Origin: DASRHT01 sp035293765
GTDB lineage: Bacteria > Chloroflexota > Ktedonobacteria > Ktedonobacterales > Ktedonobacteraceae
NCBI GenBank assembly: GCA_035293765.1
Contig: DATGMF010000091.1
Coordinates: forward strand, 1-64,000
Direction of reading: 5' to 3'
DNA: 64,000 nucleotides
A program made the position numbers and the translations under genes. The notes below the pieces were generated by a model, which worked only from the letters and a program-made list of their open reading frames with translations, searched no databases and was not told where the DNA came from. This document shows, piece after piece, positions 35,678 to 44,385 of the stretch. Numbering within the stretch: the first letter of the stretch is position 1; each line of letters opens with the position of its first letter.

Positions 35678-36304
35678 GTGAGCTCAAACACAATGACAGA
35701 TATTCTGAACATAGCGCTATTCATCGTTTTTCTGCTGATTGCATTGCGCGCGTTTTATCTCCATTTTCGTATTCGTAGTGCTCGCCTCTTTATCCTGGGG
35801 TTGTCGATGGGGATCATCGCCTTGACTGCTCTGGCAGATGCGTTACCGGACTATATTACAGGCGTTCACCTCAATACCGATTGGTTTCTTTTTTTGGGGC
35901 AAGCAGTCAGTTTTATGTTTATTATGTTCAGCCTGATGATGAGCGCGGAAGGACGTTTGCGCCGGTTAGTACCTTTTCATATTATCAGTTCTTTGCTCCT
36001 CTTACTATTATTAGGGCTTGCTCCGTTTTTACCGGATTTTCCCAATGCCTTTGTCAAGATGGCTCTCAGCGGTTCGCGCGGCATTGTATGCCTGACCATC
36101 TTTTTCTTTTATGTCAGCTCTTTTATGAGTAAAGAGACGCGCTTTAGCTTCCTTATGGGAGCAGCATTCCTGCTTTTGAGTTTTGGTTACCTGATCATAT
36201 TGCCGAAATACGTTTTGCCACGTCAGGAACTCCTCGACTACGCTGGCGACATTATACGCGTTAGCGGCGTGATCACCATGCTTGGCAGCTTTATCGCAGG
36301 GTAG
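35678..36304 (+). CDS. multi-span membrane protein, unknown
   Basis: 208 residues, nearly all membrane. About seven hydrophobic segments: ILNIALFIVFLLIALRAFY, LFILGLSMGIIALTAL, FLFLGQAVSFMFIMFSLMM, IISSLLLLLLLGLAPFL, GIVCLTIFFFYVSSFM, FLMGAAFLLLSFGYLII, and a last one with DIIRVSGVITMLGSF. It resembles the membrane sensor part of 7TM histidine kinases without the kinase. The start is a GTG with AAGGGGAA seven bases before. The stop codon lies within the first word of a downstream repeat cluster. Confidence 0.65.
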   Translation: MSSNTMTDILNIALFIVFLLIALRAFYLHFRIRSARLFILGLSMGIIALTALADALPDYITGVHLNTDWFLFLGQAVSFMFIMFSLMMSAEGRLRRLVPFHIISSLLLLLLLGLAPFLPDFPNAFVKMALSGSRGIVCLTIFFFYVSSFMSKETRFSFLMGAAFLLLSFGYLIILPKYVLPRQELLDYAGDIIRVSGVITMLGSFIAG

Positions 36305-36438
36305 GGGCAGGGCAACCGGTAGCTCCCCGCTTCATCGTGGGAGTTGCCCCTACAGACCGTTGCGGCGTAGGGGCAGTGCCTTGCGCCTGCCCTGCTAGCG
36401 CGCCATTTCGCTGTAGGGGCAGTGCCTTGCGCTTGCCC
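36301..36438. repeat. intergenic repeat cluster
   Basis: Three words starting GTAGGGGCAG at 36301, 36367 and 36413; the last two are 26-base copies differing at one base. Between the first and second is the segment GTAGCTCCCCGCTTCATCG (36319-36337), also found in the elements near 30650 and 61240. The first word and GTTGCCCCTAC (36343-36353) are inverted, giving a stem. Confidence 0.6.
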
Positions 36439-36563
36439 AGGGCCATTCCGATAAATCACCAGTGCTATGAAAGGTGATATAATTCCAGCGTAGGAAAAGT
36501 GTCGCAGGGATGGCTGGAGATAGCAGCACGAAACAGCAAATTTCTGATTGAAAAGGAACACGC

Positions 36564-37514
36564 ATGAGTACAATGACGCCGAGTGAACGTGTGCATGCAG
36601 CAGTCAAGGGCGAGCCGGTCGATAGGGTGCCGTTTTGCTTCTGGCACCACTTCAAGCCGGAAGGCTCCGGTGAACGCATGGCTGCCTTAACGCTGGAGTT
36701 TTTTATCCAGAAGTTTCAACTGGATATTGTGAAGATCATGCCCGATTTACCGTATCCTGCGCCGGAGCCGCTGGTCGATGCTGAACAGGTGCGTTCCCTG
36801 CCCCGCCTGGGTCTGGATACGCCGATGTTTCGCGAGCAACTGCTTTGCATCAAAACCTTGCGTGCTCGCCTGGGCAACGATTACCCGCTGATCCTGACCC
36901 TCTTTAGCCCGTTAACCTACACGCTGCGTTATATGGGCAAGCCCAAAGCGATTGCGGCGATCCGCCAGAATCCCGCCCCCTTTGAGCAGGGCCTGAGCAC
37001 AATTGCTGCCAACTTGCGCGGCTTGATGGAAGCTGCTATTGACGCGGGCGCGAGTGGCATATTTTTCTCTTGCATGGGCGCGACCAATACCGACTTTACG
37101 CCGGAAGAGTATGAACGCTTCGGACGTCCCTACGACCTGGAGGCGCTGGCTGGGGCAAAGAACGGCTGGCTCAATATTGTGCATGTCCATGCCGATCCCG
37201 CGCAAAGCAACGATCAGCTCTATTTCAATCGCTTTACCGATTATCCCGTTGCGGTTATGAGCTGGAGCGACCGCGTGACAGGTCCAAGCCTGAGCGAAGC
37301 TCTGACAATGACCGATAAGTGCCTGATGGGCGGACTCTGGGAGCGTGGCCCACTCACGCACGGGAGCGAGACGGAACTGGAAAACGAGATGATGTTTGCG
37401 ATCCGCCAGACCAGGGGGCGACGCCTGATCCTTGCCAATGGCTGCTCCGTTCCCGATGATGTCTCCGAAGAGTGGCTGCACACCGCTCGTCGCCTGGTGG
37501 ATAATCTTTCCTGA
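36564..37514 (+). CDS. uroporphyrinogen decarboxylase family protein
   Basis: 316 residues, cytosolic TIM-barrel of the URO-D/methyltransferase superfamily. The start SERVHAAVKGEPVDRVPFCF is the usual opening; DIVKIMPDLPYP and LTLFSPLTYTLRYMG follow; the C-terminus has MGGLWERGPLTHGSETELEN and LILANGCSVPDDVSEE, the common GCxxP ending. True HemE needs arginines near residues 37-41, which I do not see in the same context, so a methyl-transferring or unknown role (as in MtaA/CmuA relatives) is more likely. AAAAGGAAC precedes the ATG. Confidence 0.9.
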   Translation: MSTMTPSERVHAAVKGEPVDRVPFCFWHHFKPEGSGERMAALTLEFFIQKFQLDIVKIMPDLPYPAPEPLVDAEQVRSLPRLGLDTPMFREQLLCIKTLRARLGNDYPLILTLFSPLTYTLRYMGKPKAIAAIRQNPAPFEQGLSTIAANLRGLMEAAIDAGASGIFFSCMGATNTDFTPEEYERFGRPYDLEALAGAKNGWLNIVHVHADPAQSNDQLYFNRFTDYPVAVMSWSDRVTGPSLSEALTMTDKCLMGGLWERGPLTHGSETELENEMMFAIRQTRGRRLILANGCSVPDDVSEEWLHTARRLVDNLS

Positions 37515-37537
37515 ACTACCGATGTCGCGCGATCAGC

Positions 37538-37570
37538 AGAAAGCTGGCAAAGATACCTTACCAGCTTTCT
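37538..37570. terminator. bidirectional hairpin
   Basis: AGAAAGCTGG and CCAGCTTTCT form a perfect 10-bp stem over a 13-base loop between convergent genes. Confidence 0.6.
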
Positions 37571-37584
37571 GATCTGCTGGCCTA

Positions 37585-37809
37585 CTATTCTTGCAGGTCT
37601 ATCCCGTTCATGGGATTGAAATCTTGTCCTTTCGCATATGGTGGTGCAAGAGGAGCAAGTCCCTGAGCATAACGCGTTTTGTCATACTCGGACTTCTCCT
37701 GCAAGTGCGTTGAAAGCAGCTCGTCACACCAGCGAGCCAGCAGCGCGCCAATAACCGCTCCGCCCGCCAGAGCCGCGACCTTCGCTATCGTTGTCACAGC
37801 ATTATCCAA
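37585..37809 (-). CDS. small membrane-anchored protein, unknown
   Basis: 73-74 residues. An N-terminal Ala/Gly-rich hydrophobic segment (VAALAGGAVIGALLARWC) is followed by a polar tail ending NPMNGIDLQE. The TTG at 37809 is preferred since AAGGGAG lies six bases upstream; a GTG 21 codons earlier has no site. Not recognised. It is convergent with the URO-D family gene. Confidence 0.5.
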   Translation of the reverse strand: MDNAVTTIAKVAALAGGAVIGALLARWCDELLSTHLQEKSEYDKTRYAQGLAPLAPPYAKGQDFNPMNGIDLQE

Positions 37810-38052
37810 TCTTGTCTCCCTTCTGTCTGCATAAGCAGAAATCGGCGATGAAACATTATGATACACGACCACTATTACGATAGTCAGTAGGACAAAGTTT
37901 CGTCTACATGGTGAACTGAAGAAAAAATCTTGTGGTAGCGGATATATTACCCATAAGGGTTACTGAGTCCTATAGAACTATAGGGAATCGGAGCTTATGT
38001 GTTAAAATCAGCTACGAAGTTCGATAGCGTTGTCTGGTTGGAGGGGAGACCG

Positions 38053-39780
38053 ATGGATAAACTCAAACGACGTATCCAAATTGCGCGGGGAGAATTGCCC
38101 GCTGATCTGCTGTTACGCAATGCTACCCTGGTGAATGTGTGCAGCGGCGAATGCTATCCTGCTGATATTGCCGTCGCCGATGGTCTTGTCGTGGGCGTAG
38201 GTTCCCCTCAATCCGGCTATCAGGGCCAGGAGGAGCGGGACTTGCAGGGGCGCTGGCTGGCCCCCGGCCTGATCGACGGTCATATGCATCTGGAAAGTAC
38301 CATGCTGGTGCTGGCCGAATTTGCGCGTATTGTGGTACCCCGTGGCGTCACTACTGTTATACTGGACCCTCATGAATTTGCCAATGTTCTGGGCGTGAAG
38401 GGCATACGCTATGTGCTCGAATCCGGGCGAAATCTTCCGCTTTCAGCCTATGTGATGATCTCATCCTGCGTGCCTGCTTCGGCGTTTGAAAGCCCGCAAC
38501 GCGCTCTGCTGGCTGAGGACCTCCTGCCGCTGCTAGAGGAACAGGGAGTGCTGGGACTGGCGGAGATGATGAATATGCCCGGCGTGCTACACGGGGATGA
38601 GCAGGTGCTGGCAAAAATTTCCAGCACGCTCAGCCGTGGTCTGGTGGTGGATGGACACGCGCCTGGACTCACCGGACAGGACCTTTGCGCGTATGCCGCT
38701 GCCGGCGTGATGTCCGATCATGAATGCACGACGCTGGAAGAGGCCAGGGAGCGCATTCGCCTGGGCATGTGGCTGATGATTCGGGAAGGATCGGCGGCGC
38801 GCAACCTGGACGCGCTGTTGCCGCTGATCAAAGAACTGCATCCCCCGCGCGTCTTTTTTGTCACCGATGATCGCGATCCACAAGATTTAACCACCCGTGG
38901 TCATATCGACTCGATGGTGCGGCGCGCTATTGAGTCGGGTCTCGCTCCGGTCGAGGCCATCCGCCTTGCCTCCTACAATGCTGCCCAGTACTTCCGCTTA
39001 TATAACCGCGGCGCGATTGCGCCTGGCTGCATCGCGGATATGGTGGTGCTGGATGATCTGGACTCCTTCCAGGTCGAATCGGTCTACAAAGATGGTCTCC
39101 TGGTGGCCCGGCAGGGTTCGCTCCTGGTTGAGACGCCATCCTCCACATTTGCTGGTGTGACGGGAACGGTGCGCATCGGGGATATCTCCGAGGCCCATCT
39201 GCGTATCCCCGGCAAGCCAGGTCCGGTTGAGGTCATCGGGATCGAGCCCGGGCAGATCACCACGAAACATCTACAGATGGAGGCGCTGATCCGCGATGGC
39301 GAGATCGTCGCCGATCCTGAACGCGATCTGCTCAAGCTGGCGGTAATCGAACGCCATCATGCATCTCAGCGCGTTGGCCTGGGTCTGGTGAAGGGCTTTG
39401 GCCTCAAGCGGGGGGCGATTGCCTCAAGCGTCGCGCATGACGCCCATAATCTGGTGGTTGCTGGCGTGAACGATAGCGATATTTTGCGGGCGGCCTACGC
39501 TCTGGAAGCAATGGGGGGTGGTTTCGTTTGTGTGGTGGATGGGGCGGTGCGTGCCCGCGTGCCGTTACCACTGGGTGGGCTGGTTTCGCCTCTCCCCGTG
39601 GCTGAACTTGTGCAGTTGCTACGAACCCTGGACGAAGCTGCTGCTGAACTTGGTTGCACGTTAGACCATCCCTGTATGACGTTGAGTTTTCTCTCTCTTT
39701 CTGTGATCCCGGCGCTCAAATTGACGGATCATGGCCTGGTAGATGTGGAAACTTTCACTCTCTTGCCACTACAAAGGTAA
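38053..39780 (+). CDS. ade: adenine deaminase
   Basis: Converts adenine to hypoxanthine and ammonia. 575 residues (family 570-600), amidohydrolase fold with metal motifs: GLIDGHMHLESTML near residue 75, DPHEFANVLG near 105, VDGHAPGLTGQDLCAYAAAG near 200, SDHECTTLEEA, and DDRDPQDLTTRGHID near 275. The C-terminal Ade-specific domain has VGLGLVKGFGLKRGAIASS and SHDA-like VAHDAHNLVVAG. GGGGAGACC precedes the ATG. It is followed within six bases by an oxidoreductase subunit, so its hypoxanthine probably feeds that enzyme. Confidence 0.96.
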   Translation: MDKLKRRIQIARGELPADLLLRNATLVNVCSGECYPADIAVADGLVVGVGSPQSGYQGQEERDLQGRWLAPGLIDGHMHLESTMLVLAEFARIVVPRGVTTVILDPHEFANVLGVKGIRYVLESGRNLPLSAYVMISSCVPASAFESPQRALLAEDLLPLLEEQGVLGLAEMMNMPGVLHGDEQVLAKISSTLSRGLVVDGHAPGLTGQDLCAYAAAGVMSDHECTTLEEARERIRLGMWLMIREGSAARNLDALLPLIKELHPPRVFFVTDDRDPQDLTTRGHIDSMVRRAIESGLAPVEAIRLASYNAAQYFRLYNRGAIAPGCIADMVVLDDLDSFQVESVYKDGLLVARQGSLLVETPSSTFAGVTGTVRIGDISEAHLRIPGKPGPVEVIGIEPGQITTKHLQMEALIRDGEIVADPERDLLKLAVIERHHASQRVGLGLVKGFGLKRGAIASSVAHDAHNLVVAGVNDSDILRAAYALEAMGGGFVCVVDGAVRARVPLPLGGLVSPLPVAELVQLLRTLDEAAAELGCTLDHPCMTLSFLSLSVIPALKLTDHGLVDVETFTLLPLQR

Positions 39781-39785
39781 TTTGT

Positions 39786-40754
39786 ATGTTACTTGAGCTC
39801 GTTGAATATCATTGGGTAGAGCACATTGATGATGCGCTACTCCTCTTAGGGCGTCCCGATACGAAGACCGTCCCTCTGGCCGGAGGCACTAGTTTGCTGG
39901 GCTTACAGGATGAGACCATTCAAGCTGTGGTTGATCTGCGCGATCTTGGGCTTGCCTATATTGCCGAGGACCAGCACAGCATTCGCATCGGAGCCATGAC
40001 GACCCTACAAAGTATGGTAGATGCCCCCTTGCTCAAAGAGTTTGCGACAGGATTGCTCTCGCGTGCGGCCCTTGCCTCTTCGTCGTCGCGCTTAATTCGT
40101 AATAGCGCGACCATTGGCGGAACATTAGGGGCGGGAGTTGCTTCCCAGGCCGATCTGCTGACCGCGCTGGTGGCGTTAAATGCTGAAGTGGTGGTGCGTT
40201 CAGGCTCAAAAACGCAGCTCAACCTTAGCGCCGGAACCTCCGAGCGCCCTGGATTGGGGCTTTCGGGCGTTGTCTATAGGGGAAAGCAAGAACGGCGTCT
40301 TAACTGTAGCTCATTTGGCATGGAGCGGCGCCCAAGCGAGCTTATTATCGAGGTTGTGGTTCCTCGCCCAGGGCTACAAAGCGGCATATCCTTTGCGCGC
40401 ATTGCGCGTACGCCTTCAGATGTTGCCTTGCTGAACGTGGCGGCCCTGGTGGAGATCGAGAATGAGAGCTACCGACGCGTCCACCTGGCGTTCGGAGGGG
40501 CGAATATGGAGCCCGTTCGCGTCCACGGCGTTGAGCGCCAACTCGTGGGTCAGGCTGTAGCCCATCCGGTGAATAGCCAGCAACTGCTGGAGGCATTACG
40601 CGTCGGCATGGCGGAATTCCGTCCACCTTCAGATACGCGTGCCAGTAGCGGCTATCGGCGTGTATGTGGCATGAAGCTGGCATATCATGCGCTTGAAGAG
40701 GCGACAAATGTGGCGCACTGGCGCGGTATGGTTTCATCGGAAAGGGGCCGCTAG
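39786..40754 (+). CDS. xanthine dehydrogenase family FAD-binding subunit
   Basis: 322 residues. FAD-binding motifs of the molybdopterin-dehydrogenase family: PLAGGTSLLGLQ near residue 38 and NSATIGGTLGAGVASQADLL near 110. The C-terminal CO-dehydrogenase-flavoprotein domain has FARIARTPSDVALLNVAALV and LAFGGANMEPVR. It would pass electrons from the Fe-S centres to NAD or another acceptor. AAAGGT precedes the ATG, six bases after ade; the next subunit starts three bases after this stop. The middle (residues about 140-190) is longer and less conserved than usual. Confidence 0.93.
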   Translation: MLLELVEYHWVEHIDDALLLLGRPDTKTVPLAGGTSLLGLQDETIQAVVDLRDLGLAYIAEDQHSIRIGAMTTLQSMVDAPLLKEFATGLLSRAALASSSSRLIRNSATIGGTLGAGVASQADLLTALVALNAEVVVRSGSKTQLNLSAGTSERPGLGLSGVVYRGKQERRLNCSSFGMERRPSELIIEVVVPRPGLQSGISFARIARTPSDVALLNVAALVEIENESYRRVHLAFGGANMEPVRVHGVERQLVGQAVAHPVNSQQLLEALRVGMAEFRPPSDTRASSGYRRVCGMKLAYHALEEATNVAHWRGMVSSERGR

Positions 40755-40757
40755 ACT

Positions 40758-43727
40758 ATGGAACTCGAGTTGCGTATCAATGGCGTCATTGCCAGCGTGG
40801 ATGTCGCGGCCAACGAATCGTTGCTGACAATGCTGCGTCGCGAGGGCTATTGCAGCGTCAAACAGGGCTGTGAAACAGGCGAGTGCGGAGCCTGTACCGT
40901 GCTGGTCGATGGTGTCCCTCGTCCCAGTTGCGTGATGCTGGCGGCGCAAGCAGGAGGCTGTACGCTCGCCACGGTTGAAAGTCTGGAGGTTGCTCGCTCG
41001 CAACATCCGCTGCAAAAAGCTTTTATTGAGGTGGGAGCGGTCCAGTGTGGCTTTTGCGCCCCCGGCATGCTGCTCGCAGCCTATGCTCTGCTAAAAGAAA
41101 ATGCCAGCCCGACCGAAAGCGAAGTGCGGGATGCGCTCTCCGGCAATCTCTGCCGCTGCACCGGCTATGAAAAACCTGTGCAGGCCGTTCTACGCGCAGC
41201 CGCGATGATGCGGGGCGAGGTTGTAATGCCCCCCGAGCACAACATTATCAAGCCCGACCAGATTCCTGCCCAGGAGATCCCCGAGAAAACGTCGTCCGGC
41301 GTGCTCTCGACGCTCGGTGGCAAACTGCGCCAGGCGGTTGCTGGCAATGCGGCTGGGGCAACGACGAAAATCCCTGTAATCGCTGCCGGACATACCGGTA
41401 CGGTCGCCGCTTTTGTCAGCGATCTGCAAGTCATTGGTCAGCCGGTGGAGCGTATCGATGCGGCCAGACTGGTGACCGGAAAAGCCTCTTTCGTGGCCGA
41501 TAGCCAGCCGCGAGGCATGCTTTACGGGCAGATTTTAACCAGCCCGCACGCGCATGCCGTTATTCGTAATATCGATATATCTGAGGCAAAGACCCTGCCG
41601 GGCGTGCATGCCGTTTTGACCTATAGAGATGTGCCGCGCACACCCTATGCCAGCGTTGAATATACGCAGCCAGGCGCCAGGATTGTCGATCAGTACTGCC
41701 TGGATTATGTGATGCGTTATACAGGTGATCGCGTTGCAGCAGTCGCGGCAGAAACGCCTGAGATCGCTGAGCGAGCCATCAAGCTTATCCGCGTCGAGTA
41801 TGATCCTCTGCCGCCTATTCTTGACCCGCGCCAGGCGTTGAATCAGGGGGCTCCCCGTTTGCACCCGGAGGCGGAATCTCATGGCATTTTTGATGCCTCG
41901 CGCAATATTGCCGCACGTCTGCATGCCGAAACCGGTGATGTCGAGCGCGGCTTTGCCGAGGCTGATCTGGTGATCGAGGGCGAGTATTTTGTGCCGGTGC
42001 AGCAGCAGGCGCCGATTGAGAATCACACCGTCATCACGTACTTTGACGAGGATAATTCCCTGATCGTGCGCACAAGTACGGAGGCTCCTCATTATATTCG
42101 TCGGGTTCTTGCCTCGTTGCTTGCTATTCCTTCTCGTCGCATCAGGGTTGTCAGCTCGCACATTGGCGGCAGTCTGGGAGCGAAACAGGAGATAGTGCTG
42201 GAAGATCTCTGCGCCCTTCTCACTGTCGCTACCAATCGACCGGTGATGCTGGCCTACTCGCGACAGGAAGAGTTCCGCAGCAGCCGTACGCGTCAACAGT
42301 ATATCTTACGCCTGAAAACGGGAGTGAAGCGCGACGGTACAATCATTGCCAATCAACTGGCGCTCCTCGCCAGCACAGGCGCCTACGCGACGCATCCATT
42401 AATTACTCAGGGTGCTGCCTCCTCCAAAACGCTGGCGCTCTACCCCTGTCCAAATATGCGTTTTGTAGCCGAGATACTCTATACCAGTCAGCCGCCGATG
42501 GGTGCGGCGCGGGGCTACGAGTCCGCGCCGGAGTTCTTCGCGCTTGAAAGCCATATGGACGAAATTGCGAAGCAGCTTGGCATGGATGCGCTGGAATTGC
42601 GGCGAAAAAATTGGATCAAGGTTGGCGACGAGTATCCCCTGACGAAGGAGTTAAAAAGAGCGAGAGACGCAGCTCCTCCGGTCGAGAGCTGTGGCCTGCC
42701 TCAGTGTTTGCAAACAGTGGTGGAAAAGTTAAACTGGAGCGAGAAGCGCGGGCGTGTGAGCAATCAAACGGTACGGCATGGCGTCGGGCTTGCCCTGGCT
42801 CTTTATAGTTCGCAGCCGGTGAGCGTGGGTACCGGGGGAGCTATGATTAAGCTCAACGAGGATGGTTCCTTCGATGTTTTCGCAGGCGCCAATGATGGAG
42901 GAAGCGGCTCCGAGACGCTGCTGGCTCAGATCGCTGCCGAGGTGCTCGGCGTGCCCGTTGAAAGTATATTGATGCACACTGCTGATACCAGCATTACCCC
43001 TTTTGAGATGGGCTCAAGCGCAGCCTCGACTCTCTATGTCAGTGGAGGCGCGGTGAAAAGGGCAGCAGAGCAGGTGCGTCGCCAGATTCTGACGGTGGGC
43101 GGGCGTATGCTGAATACGCTCTCCGAAACGCTGAAGATCAGGCGCGGCGTGGTGGTTGCTCCCGGCGGGCAGAAAATGACGATTCAGCAGATCGCGGCCT
43201 ACTCCTTCTACGTCGAGAATCGGCATATTATGACTACCGCGTCGTGGAAAGTTCCCTATGTGCCGCTCTCCTTTGCTGCTCAGGGGGTCGAGGTTGAAGT
43301 AGATACCGCGACGGGCTGCGTTCGCGTTGTCAAGGTCGTAACCGCCGTCGATGCCGGACAGGTCATTAATCCAATGATCGCCGAAGGTCAGGTTCATGGT
43401 AACATCGCCCAGGCTCTGGGCGCGAGTTTGAGCGAGGAACTGGTCTATGACCAGCAAGGGAAGCTGCTCACAACCAGCCTGCACGATTACCATATCTACG
43501 CTGCTACCGAGATGCCGCAGATGCAAACGTATTTTATCGAAACCTACGATCCATCTGGCCCGTTTGGAGCTAAAGCTATAGGCGAGATTGCTATAAACAC
43601 TATGGCGCCAGCCATTGCTAACGCCATAGCCGACGCGCTAGGCATACGCATACGGCAACTCCCCTTCACGCCCGAACGCATGCTAAAAGCCATCCATGCC
43701 CACATGCAGGCTCACGCGCATTCGTAA
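40758..43727 (+). CDS. xanthine dehydrogenase, fused 2Fe-2S and molybdopterin subunits
   Basis: 989 residues. Residues 1-150: ferredoxin-like 2Fe-2S domain (CETGECGACTVLVDG) and the helical 2Fe-2S domain (QCGFCAPGMLLAAYALL, LSGNLCRCTGYEKPV). A linker to about 225, then the molybdopterin subunit: IDAARLVTGKASFVAD, TGDRVAAVAAETPE, PIENHTVI, IGGSLGAKQE, PPMGAARGYESAPEF, GAKAIGEIAINTMAPA with the catalytic Glu near the end. In most bacteria these are two or three proteins; here small and large are one chain with the FAD subunit separate. With ade this makes a purine path adenine-hypoxanthine-xanthine-urate. Other hydroxylases of the family cannot be excluded. Confidence 0.94.
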   Translation: MELELRINGVIASVDVAANESLLTMLRREGYCSVKQGCETGECGACTVLVDGVPRPSCVMLAAQAGGCTLATVESLEVARSQHPLQKAFIEVGAVQCGFCAPGMLLAAYALLKENASPTESEVRDALSGNLCRCTGYEKPVQAVLRAAAMMRGEVVMPPEHNIIKPDQIPAQEIPEKTSSGVLSTLGGKLRQAVAGNAAGATTKIPVIAAGHTGTVAAFVSDLQVIGQPVERIDAARLVTGKASFVADSQPRGMLYGQILTSPHAHAVIRNIDISEAKTLPGVHAVLTYRDVPRTPYASVEYTQPGARIVDQYCLDYVMRYTGDRVAAVAAETPEIAERAIKLIRVEYDPLPPILDPRQALNQGAPRLHPEAESHGIFDASRNIAARLHAETGDVERGFAEADLVIEGEYFVPVQQQAPIENHTVITYFDEDNSLIVRTSTEAPHYIRRVLASLLAIPSRRIRVVSSHIGGSLGAKQEIVLEDLCALLTVATNRPVMLAYSRQEEFRSSRTRQQYILRLKTGVKRDGTIIANQLALLASTGAYATHPLITQGAASSKTLALYPCPNMRFVAEILYTSQPPMGAARGYESAPEFFALESHMDEIAKQLGMDALELRRKNWIKVGDEYPLTKELKRARDAAPPVESCGLPQCLQTVVEKLNWSEKRGRVSNQTVRHGVGLALALYSSQPVSVGTGGAMIKLNEDGSFDVFAGANDGGSGSETLLAQIAAEVLGVPVESILMHTADTSITPFEMGSSAASTLYVSGGAVKRAAEQVRRQILTVGGRMLNTLSETLKIRRGVVVAPGGQKMTIQQIAAYSFYVENRHIMTTASWKVPYVPLSFAAQGVEVEVDTATGCVRVVKVVTAVDAGQVINPMIAEGQVHGNIAQALGASLSEELVYDQQGKLLTTSLHDYHIYAATEMPQMQTYFIETYDPSGPFGAKAIGEIAINTMAPAIANAIADALGIRIRQLPFTPERMLKAIHAHMQAHAHS

Positions 43728-44122
43728 GGACGCGATGATGTAGATGAACAAATCATGCTGGGAATACCCCTCCGTGGCGACGAGCTTGAGCGCGTCCGCT
43801 TCAGTGCCGAAGCCAGGCCGAGCGATAAATCGGACGCCATCAATGCCGTCGCCACGGGGAAACCATTCTCACGATAATTTGTTGAATTGCCTGATCTACC
43901 AGGGCGCGCAGTAAGTATGGGCGCAGATTTTCTTAGCCAAAAACGCAAATTCTCCTGCTCTCGGTTCAAATATTTTGAGGGTCGCCTGGCTCCAGTTGCA
44001 GTTTGTACATACGAGCCTATTACGACAAGTGCTCTTAATTCAGGTGAAGATGATGGGATTTCAGCAGCCATCTGGGTTCCTGTAATAAGGTTATTGCGCT
44101 GAAATGTATTAAGCCTGCTCAT
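43712..44122 (-). CDS. possible small gene coupled to the immunity-like gene, end altered by a palindromic element
   Basis: A 136-codon frame whose ATG overlaps the preceding stop as ATGA, the only real support. The first 85 residues (MSRLNTFQRNNLITGTQ onward) have no domain I recognise. The remaining part is encoded by the palindromic element at 43772-43857 and flanking sequence, with Ser/Arg-rich composition of chance coding, and the frame runs into the 3' end of the opposite dehydrogenase gene. If real, it is a gene truncated by the element. Confidence 0.28.
   Translation of the reverse strand: MSRLNTFQRNNLITGTQMAAEIPSSSPELRALVVIGSYVQTATGARRPSKYLNREQENLRFWLRKSAPILTARPGRSGNSTNYRENGFPVATALMASDLSLGLASALKRTRSSSSPRRGIPSMICSSTSSRPYECA
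43728..44118. other. stretch after the dehydrogenase gene
   Basis: Holds the palindromic element at 43772-43857 and the doubtful small frame listed above. No other feature seen. Confidence 0.4.
43772..43857. mobile_element. palindromic element with shared core
   Basis: 86 bp with perfect 11-bp ends, CCGTGGCGACG and CGTCGCCACGG. The interior is also partly symmetric: GCGTCCG at 43792 faces CGATAAATCGGACGC at 43823-43837. The latter 15-mer is the exact complement of the core at 30478-30492, so the two elements are related although their ends differ. Confidence 0.55.
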
Positions 44123-44385
44123 GATGATGCCTCATTGTTTACGATGTCTGAAGTGGCGGTATCAAGCCAGCCTTTACATTTCTTCTCTTCGCACTTCTGC
44201 TGCACCCAGGCGACCATGTCAGCATACGTCATTTTATTCTGATCAGCTTGCGCAATTTGTAGCGGTACGTTGTGAAAGATATCTGCGAGGACAAAACAGG
44301 CATGGCTATCCTGTGAATATGCGGCAACACGAATGTCCAAAAATGCTCTATACATAAGTTGTAGAATATATTCCCTCTCTGTCAT
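44119..44385 (-). CDS. probable immunity protein of the Rhs locus
   Basis: 88 residues, helical and acidic: MTEREYILQLMYRAFLDIRV, a middle with HACFVLADIFHNVPLQIAQ, and a Cys/Lys-rich end (QQKCEEKKCKGW). AAGGAGG, a full Shine-Dalgarno sequence, lies nine bases before the ATG at 44385, which is why I call an internal start although the frame is open upstream to 44793. Its position just after the toxin tip, its size and its acidity fit an immunity protein; the family is not one I can name. A perfect hairpin stands seven bases before the ribosome site. Confidence 0.6.
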   Translation of the reverse strand: MTEREYILQLMYRAFLDIRVAAYSQDSHACFVLADIFHNVPLQIAQADQNKMTYADMVAWVQQKCEEKKCKGWLDTATSDIVNNEASS

